Assembly: GCA_029777335.1 (NCBI GenBank)
Contig: JAKOSN010000167.1
Location: 1 to 58,095 of the forward strand
Source: Planctomycetota bacterium
GTDB lineage: Bacteria; Planctomycetota; Planctomycetia; Gemmatales; Gemmataceae
Direction of reading: 5' to 3'
Length of the DNA stretch: 58,095 nt
The notes beneath the pieces were generated by a model. The model saw nothing but the letters and a program-made list of their open reading frames with translations. It ran no database searches and was not told the DNA's origin. Shown in pieces: positions 47,754-57,600 of the stretch. The translations under genes and the position numbers were made by a program. Every line of letters starts with the position of its first letter. Within the stretch, counting starts at the first letter, position 1.

Positions 47754-49388
47754 ATGTGCCAGTGGTGTCGCTTGCTCGCGTTTCTGGTCGGTGCATCCAT
47801 CGCCTCGGTCGCACTGGCGGCTGATCCGGTAATCCCGATCAAGGAGGGCCAACTGCGCGGCGAGGAGCTGGACGTTAAGGGGCAATCGGTGAAGGTGTTT
47901 CGAGGCATCCCTTTCGCCGCTCCGCCGGTCAAGCAACTCCGCTGGCGTCCCCCTCAGCCAGTCACGCCATGGAAGGGGATTCGCGATGCACGCAAATTTG
48001 CTCCTGCCTGTCCTCAACCGCCCGATCTGGTCTATGCACTCGCCTTCAAGGAACAGTCCGAGGATTGCCTCTATCTGAATGTCTGGACCGCGGCAAAAGG
48101 GGACGCCGAAAAACGCCCGGTCATGGTGTGGATTCATGGTGGAGGAAACACCATTGGGGGAGCGGCCACGCCGTTCTATGACGGGCGGCACCTGGCTGTG
48201 GCGGGGGTGGTCCTGGTCACGATTCAGTATCGGCTGGGACCGTTTGGCTACCTGGCCCATCCAGCGTTGACCGCGGAGGCCAAACGGCTCGACGGCCATG
48301 CGACGAGTGGCAACTATGGCCTGCTCGATCAACTGGCCGCGCTCCGATGGGTGCAGACGAATATTCACGCCTTTGGCGGGGACCGGGATCGTGTGACGGT
48401 GTTCGGGGAATCCGCCGGGGCTGCGAACATCACCCATCTGATGGCAAGTCCATTGGCGAAGGGACTCTTCCACCGCGCCATCGCCGAATCGGGCTATTTT
48501 GGGGAGAATGTCCCGCATCTAACCACGAAGAGCGGAGCAACGCCGTCAGCTCACGAGACGGGAGTGAGTTTCGCCCAGAAACTCGATATCAAAGGTGACG
48601 ACGCGGAGACATTAACGAAACTCCGTGACCTGTCCGCCGAGCGCATTCTCTCCGTTCCCCTGAGTATTACCGGAGCAGCCCGCGTGGGCAATCGCGCCTT
48701 CCGGTTTGGCCCAGTAGTGGAGGGACAGGTTCTGCCGCGTGACCCGGGTGAGGTCTGGGCTGCTGGACAGATGATGAAGATCCCGTTTATCGCGGGAAGT
48801 AACCTGGACGATGGGTCGGTTTTCAGCCGCGCGCTCCCGATCAAGCAACTTCCCGGCTATCGTCTCTCCCTGCGTACCATCTTCGGCCCGGACACCGAGC
48901 AGGCGCTGAAGGTCTTTCCGGTCGCCAGGAATGAGGACGTTCCGGCGATGGTGCATCGCGTGACCACCCTCCTTTCCTTTCGCGCTCCGGCGCGGCGACT
49001 GGTTCGCTGGATGGACGCTGCAGGAGGTCAGGCGTGGCTTTATCATTTCACGCGCAACCCAGGCAAGGGGCGGGCCGTGAAGGAAGGGGTTTTTCACGGT
49101 CTGGAGATCACCTATGTCTTCGGCACCTTTACCTCGCTTGGCGACGACACGGACCGAGCGCTCTCCGCGAACATGATGCACCGCTGGGTCCGGTTTGCCC
49201 GTGAGGGCGATCCTAACGGCAAGACGGGAGAAAAGAAGGACCAGCCCGTGCCGCTGTGGCCGGTTTATCGACGGGCCACCGACAGGCATCTGGAGTTTGG
49301 CAATAAGCCCATGGTGGGCGAAAAGCTGGATCGCGAGGGGTGCGATCTCCTGGATAAGGCCGCCGCGCGCCGTCGCACTGTTCGATAA
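47754..49388 (+). CDS. Secreted type B carboxylesterase
   Basis: This 544-residue alpha/beta hydrolase has a signal peptide (LLAFLVGASIASVALA). Family landmarks are VFRGIPFAAPPVKQLRWRPP, EDCLYLNVWT, the oxyanion loop WIHGGGN, and the nucleophile Ser220 in VFGESAGAAN. The acid residue lies in the segment GSNLDDGSVF, where the usual Glu is replaced by Asp. The His is in VFHGLEITYVFG. All elements for ester hydrolysis are present. It is the last gene of the DUF1549-DUF1501-esterase unit and may act on carbohydrate esters, complementing the nearby sulfatase; the substrate is inferred from context only. Confidence 0.93.
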   Translation: MCQWCRLLAFLVGASIASVALAADPVIPIKEGQLRGEELDVKGQSVKVFRGIPFAAPPVKQLRWRPPQPVTPWKGIRDARKFAPACPQPPDLVYALAFKEQSEDCLYLNVWTAAKGDAEKRPVMVWIHGGGNTIGGAATPFYDGRHLAVAGVVLVTIQYRLGPFGYLAHPALTAEAKRLDGHATSGNYGLLDQLAALRWVQTNIHAFGGDRDRVTVFGESAGAANITHLMASPLAKGLFHRAIAESGYFGENVPHLTTKSGATPSAHETGVSFAQKLDIKGDDAETLTKLRDLSAERILSVPLSITGAARVGNRAFRFGPVVEGQVLPRDPGEVWAAGQMMKIPFIAGSNLDDGSVFSRALPIKQLPGYRLSLRTIFGPDTEQALKVFPVARNEDVPAMVHRVTTLLSFRAPARRLVRWMDAAGGQAWLYHFTRNPGKGRAVKEGVFHGLEITYVFGTFTSLGDDTDRALSANMMHRWVRFAREGDPNGKTGEKKDQPVPLWPVYRRATDRHLEFGNKPMVGEKLDREGCDLLDKAAARRRTVR

Positions 49389-49433
49389 TCGAGTCGCGCG
49401 CGCGTCGGGTCTTGCCGTGATGACGACAGGGTG

Positions 49434-52091
49434 TCAGCGTTCGCTGCTTCGCTCGGATTGTTGCGCGACCTGGCAGCGATCGACCAGGCTCATCATCCGT
49501 TCGGGGGCGAGCTTCCACAGGGGAGCGAAGGCGCGATCCTGGCGCAGTCGGGCCACGTTGCGGTACCCGCCGTCGACCGCCATGCGCAGGCGCAGGAGCG
49601 CCTCATCGTTGTGAAGCCGGCGGGCCTTGTCGCCGTGGGCGTCTGTTCCGGCGAGGGTGGCCTCCAGTGCCTCCACGATCGCCATGCTAAATTGATCCTC
49701 GGGGTTTTCCGGGCGATGTTGCTTGCGATCCCTGGCGAGCAAGGCTTCGAGTTCGCCCCGGGCTTCCGCCAGCTCAGCGCGTGCCTTCTGAGGATTGCTC
49801 TCCTGAAGAAGCTTGGCGCGGCAGAGGTGGACCGCGGCCAGTTGGTCGGCCTGTGCCTGAGACCCCTCGTTGAGTTGGGTCAGCATCCTTTCGGCGCGAT
49901 CGAGCATCTGACCGATCTCGGGTGTACCGCCGGCGACCTCGTCGAGGCTCAGTTCCGCGAGTTTCAGGTACGTCCAGCTGAGATCTCCCGTGTAATCGGC
50001 AACCCCCGGAGCGGCTCGAACCAGCTCCTCGTGCAGGGCTCGCGAGCGCTGATAACCCGCCAGTGCTTCCTTGCGTTTGCCTTGCCAGGTCATCAAGTTG
50101 CCGGTGTTGCCATAGCTGCGGGCCAGTTGCCAGCGTGCCTCCAGGTCGTCTCTGGCCTGCGCGGCCAGGCGTGCCCGAATTGCCTCCGCCTGTTGATAGA
50201 CCGTCTGGGCCTCGGCGAAACGCCCCAGCTCAAGGTAGACATCGCCCAGGTAGCCATAGCTCCGAGCCAGGTCGCGTTGATAGGCGCGATTGGTCCGATC
50301 GAGCTCCGCCAGTCGCTTGCGCAACTCCAACGACGTCCGATACGAGGTGATGGCCTTGATCCGTTCCTGGCGGTTCACCTGCAAGGTGCCGAGCAGATGA
50401 TGGGCTTCCGCCAACTGCAGTTGCACCGCGCGATCGTCCGGCTGAGCAGCAGCCAGATCGGAGAGTTCACGTAAGGCGAGGTGATACTCCTGGTCGGCTC
50501 GCTCATAGTCGCGGAAGTTGGCCAGAATTTCGCCGGCAAGGAGACGCACCTGGGCCTGGGCCTGGAGATTGGCCAGACGGTCCGGACTTTTCCTGAGTAA
50601 CCCGGAGTAGATGTCGGTGGCCACCTGGCAGGCTTCCAGCGCCTCCCATTTCAACCCCTTGCGCGCCAGTTCGCGGGCCACGGCAACACAGGCCGATGCC
50701 CCTCGTTCAGCAGTGGCGTCGTTTACGGTAGGGAGACGAATCGTCTGGTAATCGGTGCGGATCTCGGTGAGCAACTGCTCCGCGTCGCGCGAAGAGGCCA
50801 CGCTCATTCGGGTCAGCCGCTCCCGAGCCGCTTCGAGATGGTCCACCGCCGTTTGGTGAACCGCCTGTTCGCGCGCTCGCGCCCGGGAGTCAAGATGGGC
50901 GCGCACCAGGAACGAACCGAGCAGGATCAGGACGGTGAGCGTGGCCAGGGTGGCGGTTGCCACCTGCCAGCGACGGCGTTTGAGAAAACGCCCCAGCCGT
51001 TCGATACTTGAGGGCGGGCGAGCGTGAACCGACTCGCCATGGAGGAAGCGTTGCAAGTCATTCGCCAGTTCCCGCGCCGAAGGATAGCGATTGGCCGGGT
51101 CTTTCTGGAGACATTTCAGACAGATTGTCTCCAGATCACGCGGTGCGGTGGGGATCGGATCCGGATCGATCAGGCAGATGCGGGCGAGAATCTCGCGGGT
51201 CAGCACACCGGAAAAGGGCGGTTTGCCGGTCAACAGTTCATAGAGAATTGCGCCCAGTCCGTAGACGTCGGTGGCCGGGGTGCATTCCGCCGAGCGACCC
51301 TCCGCCTGTTCGGGCGCCATGTAGTGCACCGTCCCCATGACCGTCCCGGTCGCCGTCTGGCGCGTTGCATCGACGGACTTGGCGAGGCCGAAATCGGTGA
51401 CCTTGGGGATGGCCTGAGTCAACTCATCGACCTGGGGCAAGGTGTCCGCGGTGGAGGTCAGGGTATCCGCCTCGGTGTCGACGGGGGGCGGTGCGATCTG
51501 GAGAAGGATATTCCCTGGCTTGAGGTCGCGGTGAATGATGCCTCGCTCATGGGCATGCTGCATCGCCTCCGCCACCTGCTTTACCAGAGAAGCGGCCACC
51601 CGGGGTGATAACGCCTGACCCTGGATGCGCGCCGCGAGGCTGCCCCCTGGCACATACTCAAGCACAAGATAGGGCGCGCCGTCGAGTTCGCCGACGGCGT
51701 AGATATTGACGATATTGGGATGTTCCAGGCGAGCCACTGCGGACGCTTCCGCCTTGAAGCGCGAGAGTTGCGTGGTGCTGGCCTCTTCCCCGGCAAGAAT
51801 CATCTTGATCGCAACCAGGCGCGGCAAACTTTTCTGCCGCGCCTTGTACACCACCCCGTTCCCGCCTCGCCCGATGATCTCCAGGATCTCAAAGTCTTCA
51901 AACTGAGGGACCTCGCCGACATGCACCGGTGTTTTCGGCCCCGATTTGCGGCTGGGCGTAGAGGGAGGACGGCCCTCCGCCGTCTCTCCGCCTCCCACGA
52001 GCGCAGTCGGGAGAGGCAGGGTAGGAGGGAAACCAGCGGGGTCCTGCGTGGTGATAGGTGTGGCCAGTTTGTGCGCGTGCTCCTCTGCCAT
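49434..52091 (-). CDS. Membrane-anchored Ser/Thr kinase with TPR domain
   Basis: This is an 885-residue protein. Following a Pro-rich N-terminus, the Hanks-type kinase domain (about 66-350) has IGRGGNGVVYKA, Lys96 in VAIKMI, HRD with Asp189 followed by LKPGNILL, DFG with Asp233, and MAPEQAEG. The segment between HRD and DFG holds a ~25-residue Thr/Asp-rich insertion (PPPVDTEADTLTSTADTLPQ) that is longer than usual. One membrane helix lies at about 375-398. The C-terminal ~480 residues are TPR-like helical repeats (RSYGYLGDVYLELGRFAEAQ; RSYGNTGNLMTWQGKRKEAL) for protein binding outside the cytoplasm. AAGGAG precedes the ATG at 52091. It converges with the carboxylesterase gene. Confidence 0.93.
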   Translation of the reverse strand: MAEEHAHKLATPITTQDPAGFPPTLPLPTALVGGGETAEGRPPSTPSRKSGPKTPVHVGEVPQFEDFEILEIIGRGGNGVVYKARQKSLPRLVAIKMILAGEEASTTQLSRFKAEASAVARLEHPNIVNIYAVGELDGAPYLVLEYVPGGSLAARIQGQALSPRVAASLVKQVAEAMQHAHERGIIHRDLKPGNILLQIAPPPVDTEADTLTSTADTLPQVDELTQAIPKVTDFGLAKSVDATRQTATGTVMGTVHYMAPEQAEGRSAECTPATDVYGLGAILYELLTGKPPFSGVLTREILARICLIDPDPIPTAPRDLETICLKCLQKDPANRYPSARELANDLQRFLHGESVHARPPSSIERLGRFLKRRRWQVATATLATLTVLILLGSFLVRAHLDSRARAREQAVHQTAVDHLEAARERLTRMSVASSRDAEQLLTEIRTDYQTIRLPTVNDATAERGASACVAVARELARKGLKWEALEACQVATDIYSGLLRKSPDRLANLQAQAQVRLLAGEILANFRDYERADQEYHLALRELSDLAAAQPDDRAVQLQLAEAHHLLGTLQVNRQERIKAITSYRTSLELRKRLAELDRTNRAYQRDLARSYGYLGDVYLELGRFAEAQTVYQQAEAIRARLAAQARDDLEARWQLARSYGNTGNLMTWQGKRKEALAGYQRSRALHEELVRAAPGVADYTGDLSWTYLKLAELSLDEVAGGTPEIGQMLDRAERMLTQLNEGSQAQADQLAAVHLCRAKLLQESNPQKARAELAEARGELEALLARDRKQHRPENPEDQFSMAIVEALEATLAGTDAHGDKARRLHNDEALLRLRMAVDGGYRNVARLRQDRAFAPLWKLAPERMMSLVDRCQVAQQSERSSER

Positions 52092-52450
52092 GCCAGAACT
52101 CCTTGAGATGCCCGCACAGTTCCTGGAAGACATTCGATCTCGCCCTGCTGTTATTTTATCCCCTGGAGCAAGTCACATACCAGCAACGGGTCAGAAAAGC
52201 GCTTCCCGCGCAGTGGGCGTGTTCCTGTCTGGTCCAGTGTTTTCTGCTTTGAGGGTAAATCCGATCGAAATCTGGTTCGGGGGCATCTTTTGGTGCGCCG
52301 CCTGTGTGGGGGAGTCGGATGTTTGCATCCGACCTTACCGATCAGGGAAATTGACCAGGGCGCCGGGTGTTTTTGCTCGCATGCTCAGGTTTCCCCGGTA
52401 TAACAGGGCGAGGTATGGTCTCCCCGCGACTCTCCGGGAGGAGCGCTCGG
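52092..52450. other. 359-nt divergent intergenic region
   Basis: This lies between the TPR kinase (minus) and the kelch gene (plus). A TATAAC (52399-52404), about 47 nt before the kelch ATG, is a plausible -10. On the minus strand a TAAAAT near 52155 could serve the kinase. Neither has a well-placed -35. No genes or repeats were seen. Confidence 0.5.
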
Positions 52451-53461
52451 ATGAATCGGTGCGCACTGGTGATCTCGGTCGGTTTCCTTTGCTGTGCCCC
52501 GGGGCGGGGGCAGGAGCGTGTTCCGGACTGGGTCAAGGTAACGGAGCGAGCCGCCTGGCAGGCACGAGACTCCAGCGGAGAGGTGGTCTTCCAGAACCAA
52601 CTCTGGCTGCTGGGAGGATGGTTCGACTCCTACTCGGCTCCGCCCCGCGATGTCTGGAGTTCTCCCGATGGCAAAAGCTGGAAGCTCCAAACGAAGGAAG
52701 CCCCCTGGAAGTACAGTGATCTGCCCATGACCGTGGTGTTCAAGAACCGCATGTGGCTGCTGGGAGGATGGTTCAACGGTCGGCTTCCCGGACACGGCGC
52801 AAGTAGTGAGGTCTGGTCGTCCGCGGATGGGGTGAAATGGGACAAGGTGACGGACCGACCCGGGTGGAGTCCGCGCCTGGCAGCGGGCCTGGTCGTGTTC
52901 AACGAGCGGATGTGGTTGCTGGGTGGGACGGAAAATTACTATTTTGGGGATAGTAAGAGTCTTAAAAATGATGTCTGGTCGTCAGCCGACGGGAAGGAAT
53001 GGAAACGCGAAACGGCGAAAGCCCCGTGGGCGCCGCGCGCCTACCATGCCGCGGTGGTGCACGACGGCAAGATGTGGGTGCTGGGCGGAGGCAACTATGT
53101 GCCGGATTACCAGGCCTTCAACGATGTGTGGTGTTCCTCCGACGGCGTGAAATGGGAAGCGAGAACGACGAAGGCGCCCTGGGCACCGCGGCTGTGGTTT
53201 TCCTCGGTGGTGTATCGCGAGCGCCTGTGGGTGCTGGGCGGTTGGTCCAACAAACCCTCGAAAAACTGGGGCGATGTCTGGTACTCCCGTGACGGCAAGG
53301 AGTGGAAACCCCTTGCTTCCCGCGTCATCTGGAAGGCACGCCACGAGCATTCCAGCTATGTCTTCCAGGATCGTATCTGGGTGGTGGGCGGGCATGCGCA
53401 ACCACTGAACAACGAGGTGTGGTCGCTGGAAATTCCGCGCGACTATTTCAAGGAGCGTTGA
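52451..53461 (+). CDS. Exported kelch-type beta-propeller protein
   Basis: This 336-residue protein has a short signal peptide (MNRCALVISVGFLCCAPG). The rest is six regular kelch-like blades of ~50 residues. Each has a hydrophobic-xxx-hydrophobic-WxLGG core (QLWLLGGWF, RMWLLGGWF, RMWLLGGTE, KMWVLGGGN, RLWVLGGWS, RIWVVGG), then DVWSSxDGxxW and a TxxAPW or related element. The regularity suggests a closed six-bladed propeller. Sialidase/neuraminidase Asp-box-like pieces occur (SxDGxxW), but no catalytic residues were recognised. GGGAGGAG fixes the start at 52451. The next gene follows after only 9 nt, so the two are co-transcribed. It may bind glycans or proteins. Confidence 0.85.
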   Translation: MNRCALVISVGFLCCAPGRGQERVPDWVKVTERAAWQARDSSGEVVFQNQLWLLGGWFDSYSAPPRDVWSSPDGKSWKLQTKEAPWKYSDLPMTVVFKNRMWLLGGWFNGRLPGHGASSEVWSSADGVKWDKVTDRPGWSPRLAAGLVVFNERMWLLGGTENYYFGDSKSLKNDVWSSADGKEWKRETAKAPWAPRAYHAAVVHDGKMWVLGGGNYVPDYQAFNDVWCSSDGVKWEARTTKAPWAPRLWFSSVVYRERLWVLGGWSNKPSKNWGDVWYSRDGKEWKPLASRVIWKARHEHSSYVFQDRIWVVGGHAQPLNNEVWSLEIPRDYFKER

Positions 53462-53470
53462 GGGGGGCAG

Positions 53471-54499
53471 ATGGAACGAACACAGATTCACGCCACGGTG
53501 GATTGGACCCGTCCGGGTAAACAGCATGGCCACCTTTGCGTACCGTATTCCTATGACCTGGGCGGATGGGCGAATCTCCTCCTGCCGGTCACGTTGTTGA
53601 GCCACGGCGAGGGACCGACGGTGCTGGTCATGGCGGGCAACCATGGCGATGAATATCCCGGCCAGGTGGCCATCCTGAAACTGATGCGCGAACTGAAGAC
53701 GGAGGACGTCAAGGGGCGCATCATCCTGCTGCCGACGTTGAACCAGCCCGCCTGCAAGGCGGCCACACGCCTCTCTCCCCTGGATGGGAAGAATCTGAAC
53801 CGATCCTTTCCGGGGAAGCCGGATGGCACCGTGACGGAGATGATCGCGCACTATCTCACCACCGTGCTCTTTCCCCTCAGCCAGGTGGTAATTGATATTC
53901 ACACCGGCGGAAGGAGCATGGATTTCTACCCCTGCGCTCACATGCATCTGGTGCCGGACCTGGAGCAGCGCCGTCAGATGATGGAGGCAACCCTCGCCTG
54001 GAATAGCGATTTCGCCTTTCTCTACACAGACATTGCGGGCAGCGGGCTGCTCCCCGTGGAGGCCGAGCGCCAGGGAAAGATTGTAGTCACGACCGAGATG
54101 GGCGGTGGCGAGACCGTGCCTGCGTCGGTTCACCGGCTGACGCAATCGGGGCTGCGCAATGTCCTGATCCACCTGGGGGTTCTTGCCGGAGTGAAACAGA
54201 CTCGGGCAGCGCAGGGGCTTCCCCCGACACGATGGGTGCAGGCCCTCAGTCGTGACGATTATCGGTTTGCGCCCGAGTCGGGTATCTGGGAGAGCCTGGT
54301 GGAACTGGGCGCGGAGGTGGCAGGCGGGCAACCAGTCGGACAGATCCATTTTCTGGAGCGTCCGGATCGGGAGGCCCTCCCGGTTGTGACACCGAGCGCC
54401 GGCGTGCTGCTTGCCGCGCGTGCGCCGTCCCGTGTGTCCCAGGGTGATTGTGTCGCCTGTATCGCGCACGAGGTCGCTGCCAGTACTCTGCAATCCTGA
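53471..54499 (+). CDS. Succinylglutamate desuccinylase/aspartoacylase family deacylase (DoeB-like)
   Basis: This is a 342-residue zinc-dependent deacylase of the M14-related AspA/AstE family. Zinc ligands are His58 and Glu61 (GNHGDEYPG) and His144 (VIDIHTGG). The substrate-binding NLNRSFPG (108-115) and the catalytic Glu in VVTTEMGGGE are also visible. The closest recognised subfamily pattern is N-alpha-acetyl-diaminobutyrate deacetylase (DoeB) of ectoine degradation, but no other ectoine genes are near, so the substrate stays open. There is no signal peptide, so it is cytoplasmic, unlike its exported co-transcribed neighbour. GAGGGGGG lies just before the ATG. Confidence 0.86.
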   Translation: MERTQIHATVDWTRPGKQHGHLCVPYSYDLGGWANLLLPVTLLSHGEGPTVLVMAGNHGDEYPGQVAILKLMRELKTEDVKGRIILLPTLNQPACKAATRLSPLDGKNLNRSFPGKPDGTVTEMIAHYLTTVLFPLSQVVIDIHTGGRSMDFYPCAHMHLVPDLEQRRQMMEATLAWNSDFAFLYTDIAGSGLLPVEAERQGKIVVTTEMGGGETVPASVHRLTQSGLRNVLIHLGVLAGVKQTRAAQGLPPTRWVQALSRDDYRFAPESGIWESLVELGAEVAGGQPVGQIHFLERPDREALPVVTPSAGVLLAARAPSRVSQGDCVACIAHEVAASTLQS

Positions 54500-54536
54500 C
54501 GCCCAGGCGCGCCAGGGGACATTTTTCCGCTGGTGC

Positions 54537-54565
54537 TAGACACCAAGCCTGTCCCCGGGCATAAT
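54537..54565 (+). promoter_or_regulatory. Promoter for the second DUF1549/1553 gene
   Basis: TAGACA (54537-54542) and CATAAT (54560-54565), each 5 of 6 to consensus, are spaced 17 nt apart. The predicted leader is about 41 nt before the ATG at 54613. Confidence 0.58.
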
Positions 54566-54612
54566 AGAGAGAACCTCCCGCCCCCGATTTCGCCTCCCTC
54601 CCGGATCACTCC

Positions 54613-57600
54613 ATGAACCAGACACTCCGGCTTCTTGTTTTCGCGATGGGTGTGGTCGGTGTCGGCCTGGGTTTCCGGACCCAGGTCATGGCGGCAGACC
54701 CCTTGACTTTTGAGCAACACATCCGGCCGATCTTCAAGGTTTATTGCCTCGATTGCCACGGCGCGGAGGAGAAACTCAAGGGGAAACTGGACCTGCGCCT
54801 GCGGCGCTTTGTGGTGCATGGGGGCTCCAGCGGGCCGGCGGTTGTTCCTGGTCAGCCAGGCAAAAGCCTGCTCCTGGCGAGATTGAAGGCCGGTGAGATG
54901 CCTCCAGGCGAAAAGAAGGTGCCCGCCGAGCAGGTCGCGCTGCTCGAACGCTGGATTCTCGCTGGGGCTCGGACCGGCCGCGAGGAACCCGAGAAACTGG
55001 CTCCTGGGGTGGACATCACGGCCGAAGAACGCGCGTACTGGTTCTATCAGCCCCTGAAACGCCCCGACCCGCCTCGCTTCACCCCTGCCGATCGAGTGCG
55101 CACTCCGATTGATGCCCTGGTGCTGGCGCGCCTGCGAGACAAGGGACTGTCATTTAACCCTGAAGCCGATCGCCTTACTCTGATTCGTCGCGCCTCGCTT
55201 GATTTGACTGGGCTTCCTCCCACCCAGAAGGAGGTTGACTCCTTTCTGGCAGATCCTTCCGCGCAGGCTTATGAGAAGCTGATCGATCGATTGCTGGCCT
55301 CGCCCCGTTATGGCGAACGTTGGGGGCGACACTGGCTTGATGTGGCCGGGTATGCGGACTCAGACGGCGATGGGACCAACGACACCGTGCGGCCCAATGC
55401 CTGGAAATATCGGGATTATGTTATCCGTTCGCTGAATGCCGATAAACCGCTCGATCGCTTTATTGTGGAGCAACTCGCCGGGGATGAACTCGTCCCCCGA
55501 CCGTGGAACAATCTCAAGCCCGAGCAGATCGAGTGGCTGACGGCGACCGGATTTCTGCGCATGGCGCCGGATGGAACTGCGAGCGGAGGCGGCGTGGAGC
55601 AGGCGCAGCAGGTCGTTGCCGACACGGTGAAAATCGTGAGTTCAACGCTGCTCGGGCTGAGTGTTGGGTGCGCGCAGTGCCACGATCACAAGTACGATCC
55701 CATCCCGCAGACGGACTATTTTCGGTTGCGTGCGGTGTTTGAACCGGCGTTGAATCCTGCCCGGTGGCGCTCGCCGGCGCAGCGACGAATTTCCCTTTAC
55801 ACCGAGGCTGATCGCGCCCGTGCCCGTGCCGTCGAGGCGGAGGCAGCCACGTTGCAACAAGAACACAACGACAAACAAAAAAAGTATGTGCGTGCCGCCT
55901 TCGAGAAGGAGTTGCTGAAGTTCCCCGCTGACCAGCGGGACGCGTTGCGAGGGGCGTTCGAGACTCCCGCAAACAAGCGCACCGAAGCCCAGAAAAAACT
56001 GGTTGCGAGTCACCCACGCCTCAATCTGACTCCCGGGGTGCTCTATCAGTACAACCAGGCGGCCGCGGATGAATTGAAGCAATTGCAGGACCGAATCAAC
56101 AAGAAACGCGCAGAACGGCCTGTGGAGCAGTTTATCGACATTCTCAGCGAGAATCCCGGCGAGATTCCGACCACACATGTCTTTTATCGCGGCGATTACC
56201 GTCAGCCGACGCGCGAGGTGCAACCGGGCGATCTGACGATCGCGGCTCCCGATGGCAAGCGTCTGGAGATTGCGAGCAAGGATGCGAAGGCCCCGACCTC
56301 GGGACGTCGTCTGGCGCTGGCGAAACATCTCACCAGTGGCACCCATCCGCTGGTGGGCCGCGTGCTGGCCAATCGGATCTGGTTACATCATTTTGGTCGA
56401 GGAATTGTCGATACGCCGGGGGAGTTTGGTCTCCTCGGTCAGCGGCCGACGCACCCGGAGCTGCTCGATTTCCTGGCGACCGAGCTGCCGCGTCAGGGGT
56501 GGAGTCTGAAGGCGATCCATCGCCTGATCATGACCTCCACCGTCTACCGTCAATCTTCGCGCCGCACCCCGGCCCAGGATGCCGTCGATTCGAGCAATGC
56601 CCTTTATGCTCGTTATCCGCTGCATCGACTGGAAGCGGAGGCGATTCGCGATCGCATCCTGGCCGCGGCGGGGAATCTCGACCTCACGCCGTTTGGTCCG
56701 CCCGTGATGCTGACCGAGGATGCGGTTGGGCAGATGGCGGTCCCGCGCGACAAGCCGCGGCGCAGCGTTTACCTGCAGATGCGACGCTCCAAACCGCTCG
56801 CCTTTCTGACGCTTTTCGATGCCCCAGGGGGAGAACTCAACTGCGAACGGCGCAACTCCAGCACCGTTGCGACTCAGGCGTTGATGCTCATGAACAATGA
56901 GTTCGTTCTCAATGCCGCCAGTGATTTTGCCAGGCGTCTGCGCACTGAAACTGCCTCGCTCCAGCCAGCGCCGGAGTTGGCAACCTTCCTGGCGCGGTAT
57001 CCGCGACACAGCGAGGCGTGGCGCCACGGCTTTGGGGAATACGACAACAGGACCCGTCGGGTGAAGCAGTTCACGCCTCTGCCTCACTGGACGGGCTCCG
57101 CCTGGCAAGGAGGTCCCGTCTTGCCCGATCCCAAACTCGGCTGGGTGCTCCTTCATGCCCGGGGCGGACACGCGGGGAACGATCAACACCATGCGGCCAT
57201 TCGGCGCTGGGTGGCTCCCCACGAGGGCACCCTCCTGATCACCGGGACGCTGAAACATCCCGCGCCCAATGGAGACGGTGTGCGCGGGCGCATTGTTTCC
57301 AGTCGCACCGGGCTCCTTGGCGAGTGGTCGGTGAAGAAGGGCGAAAAGGCGATCACCTTGAAGGATGTGGCGGTGACAAGGGGCGACACAATCGACTTCG
57401 TGGTGGACTGTCAGGCCGATGTCAATTCCGATTCGTTTGAGTGGCCGGTGCGACTGGAACTGACCGGGGGCAAGGGGGCTGGCGATCTCTGGGATTCCAG
57501 TGCTGATTTCCGCGCCCCAGGCGGGGCGACGCTTCCGCAACTGGTCGCGCAGGCGTGGCTGATCGCCTATCAGCGCCCGGCGACGACCGCTGAACTGGAA

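Noticed and set aside
52451..53461. Sialidase assignment for the kelch protein
   Set aside because: SxDGxxW resembles Asp-boxes, but the WxLGG kelch cores dominate and the sialidase Arg triad and Tyr/Glu were not found.
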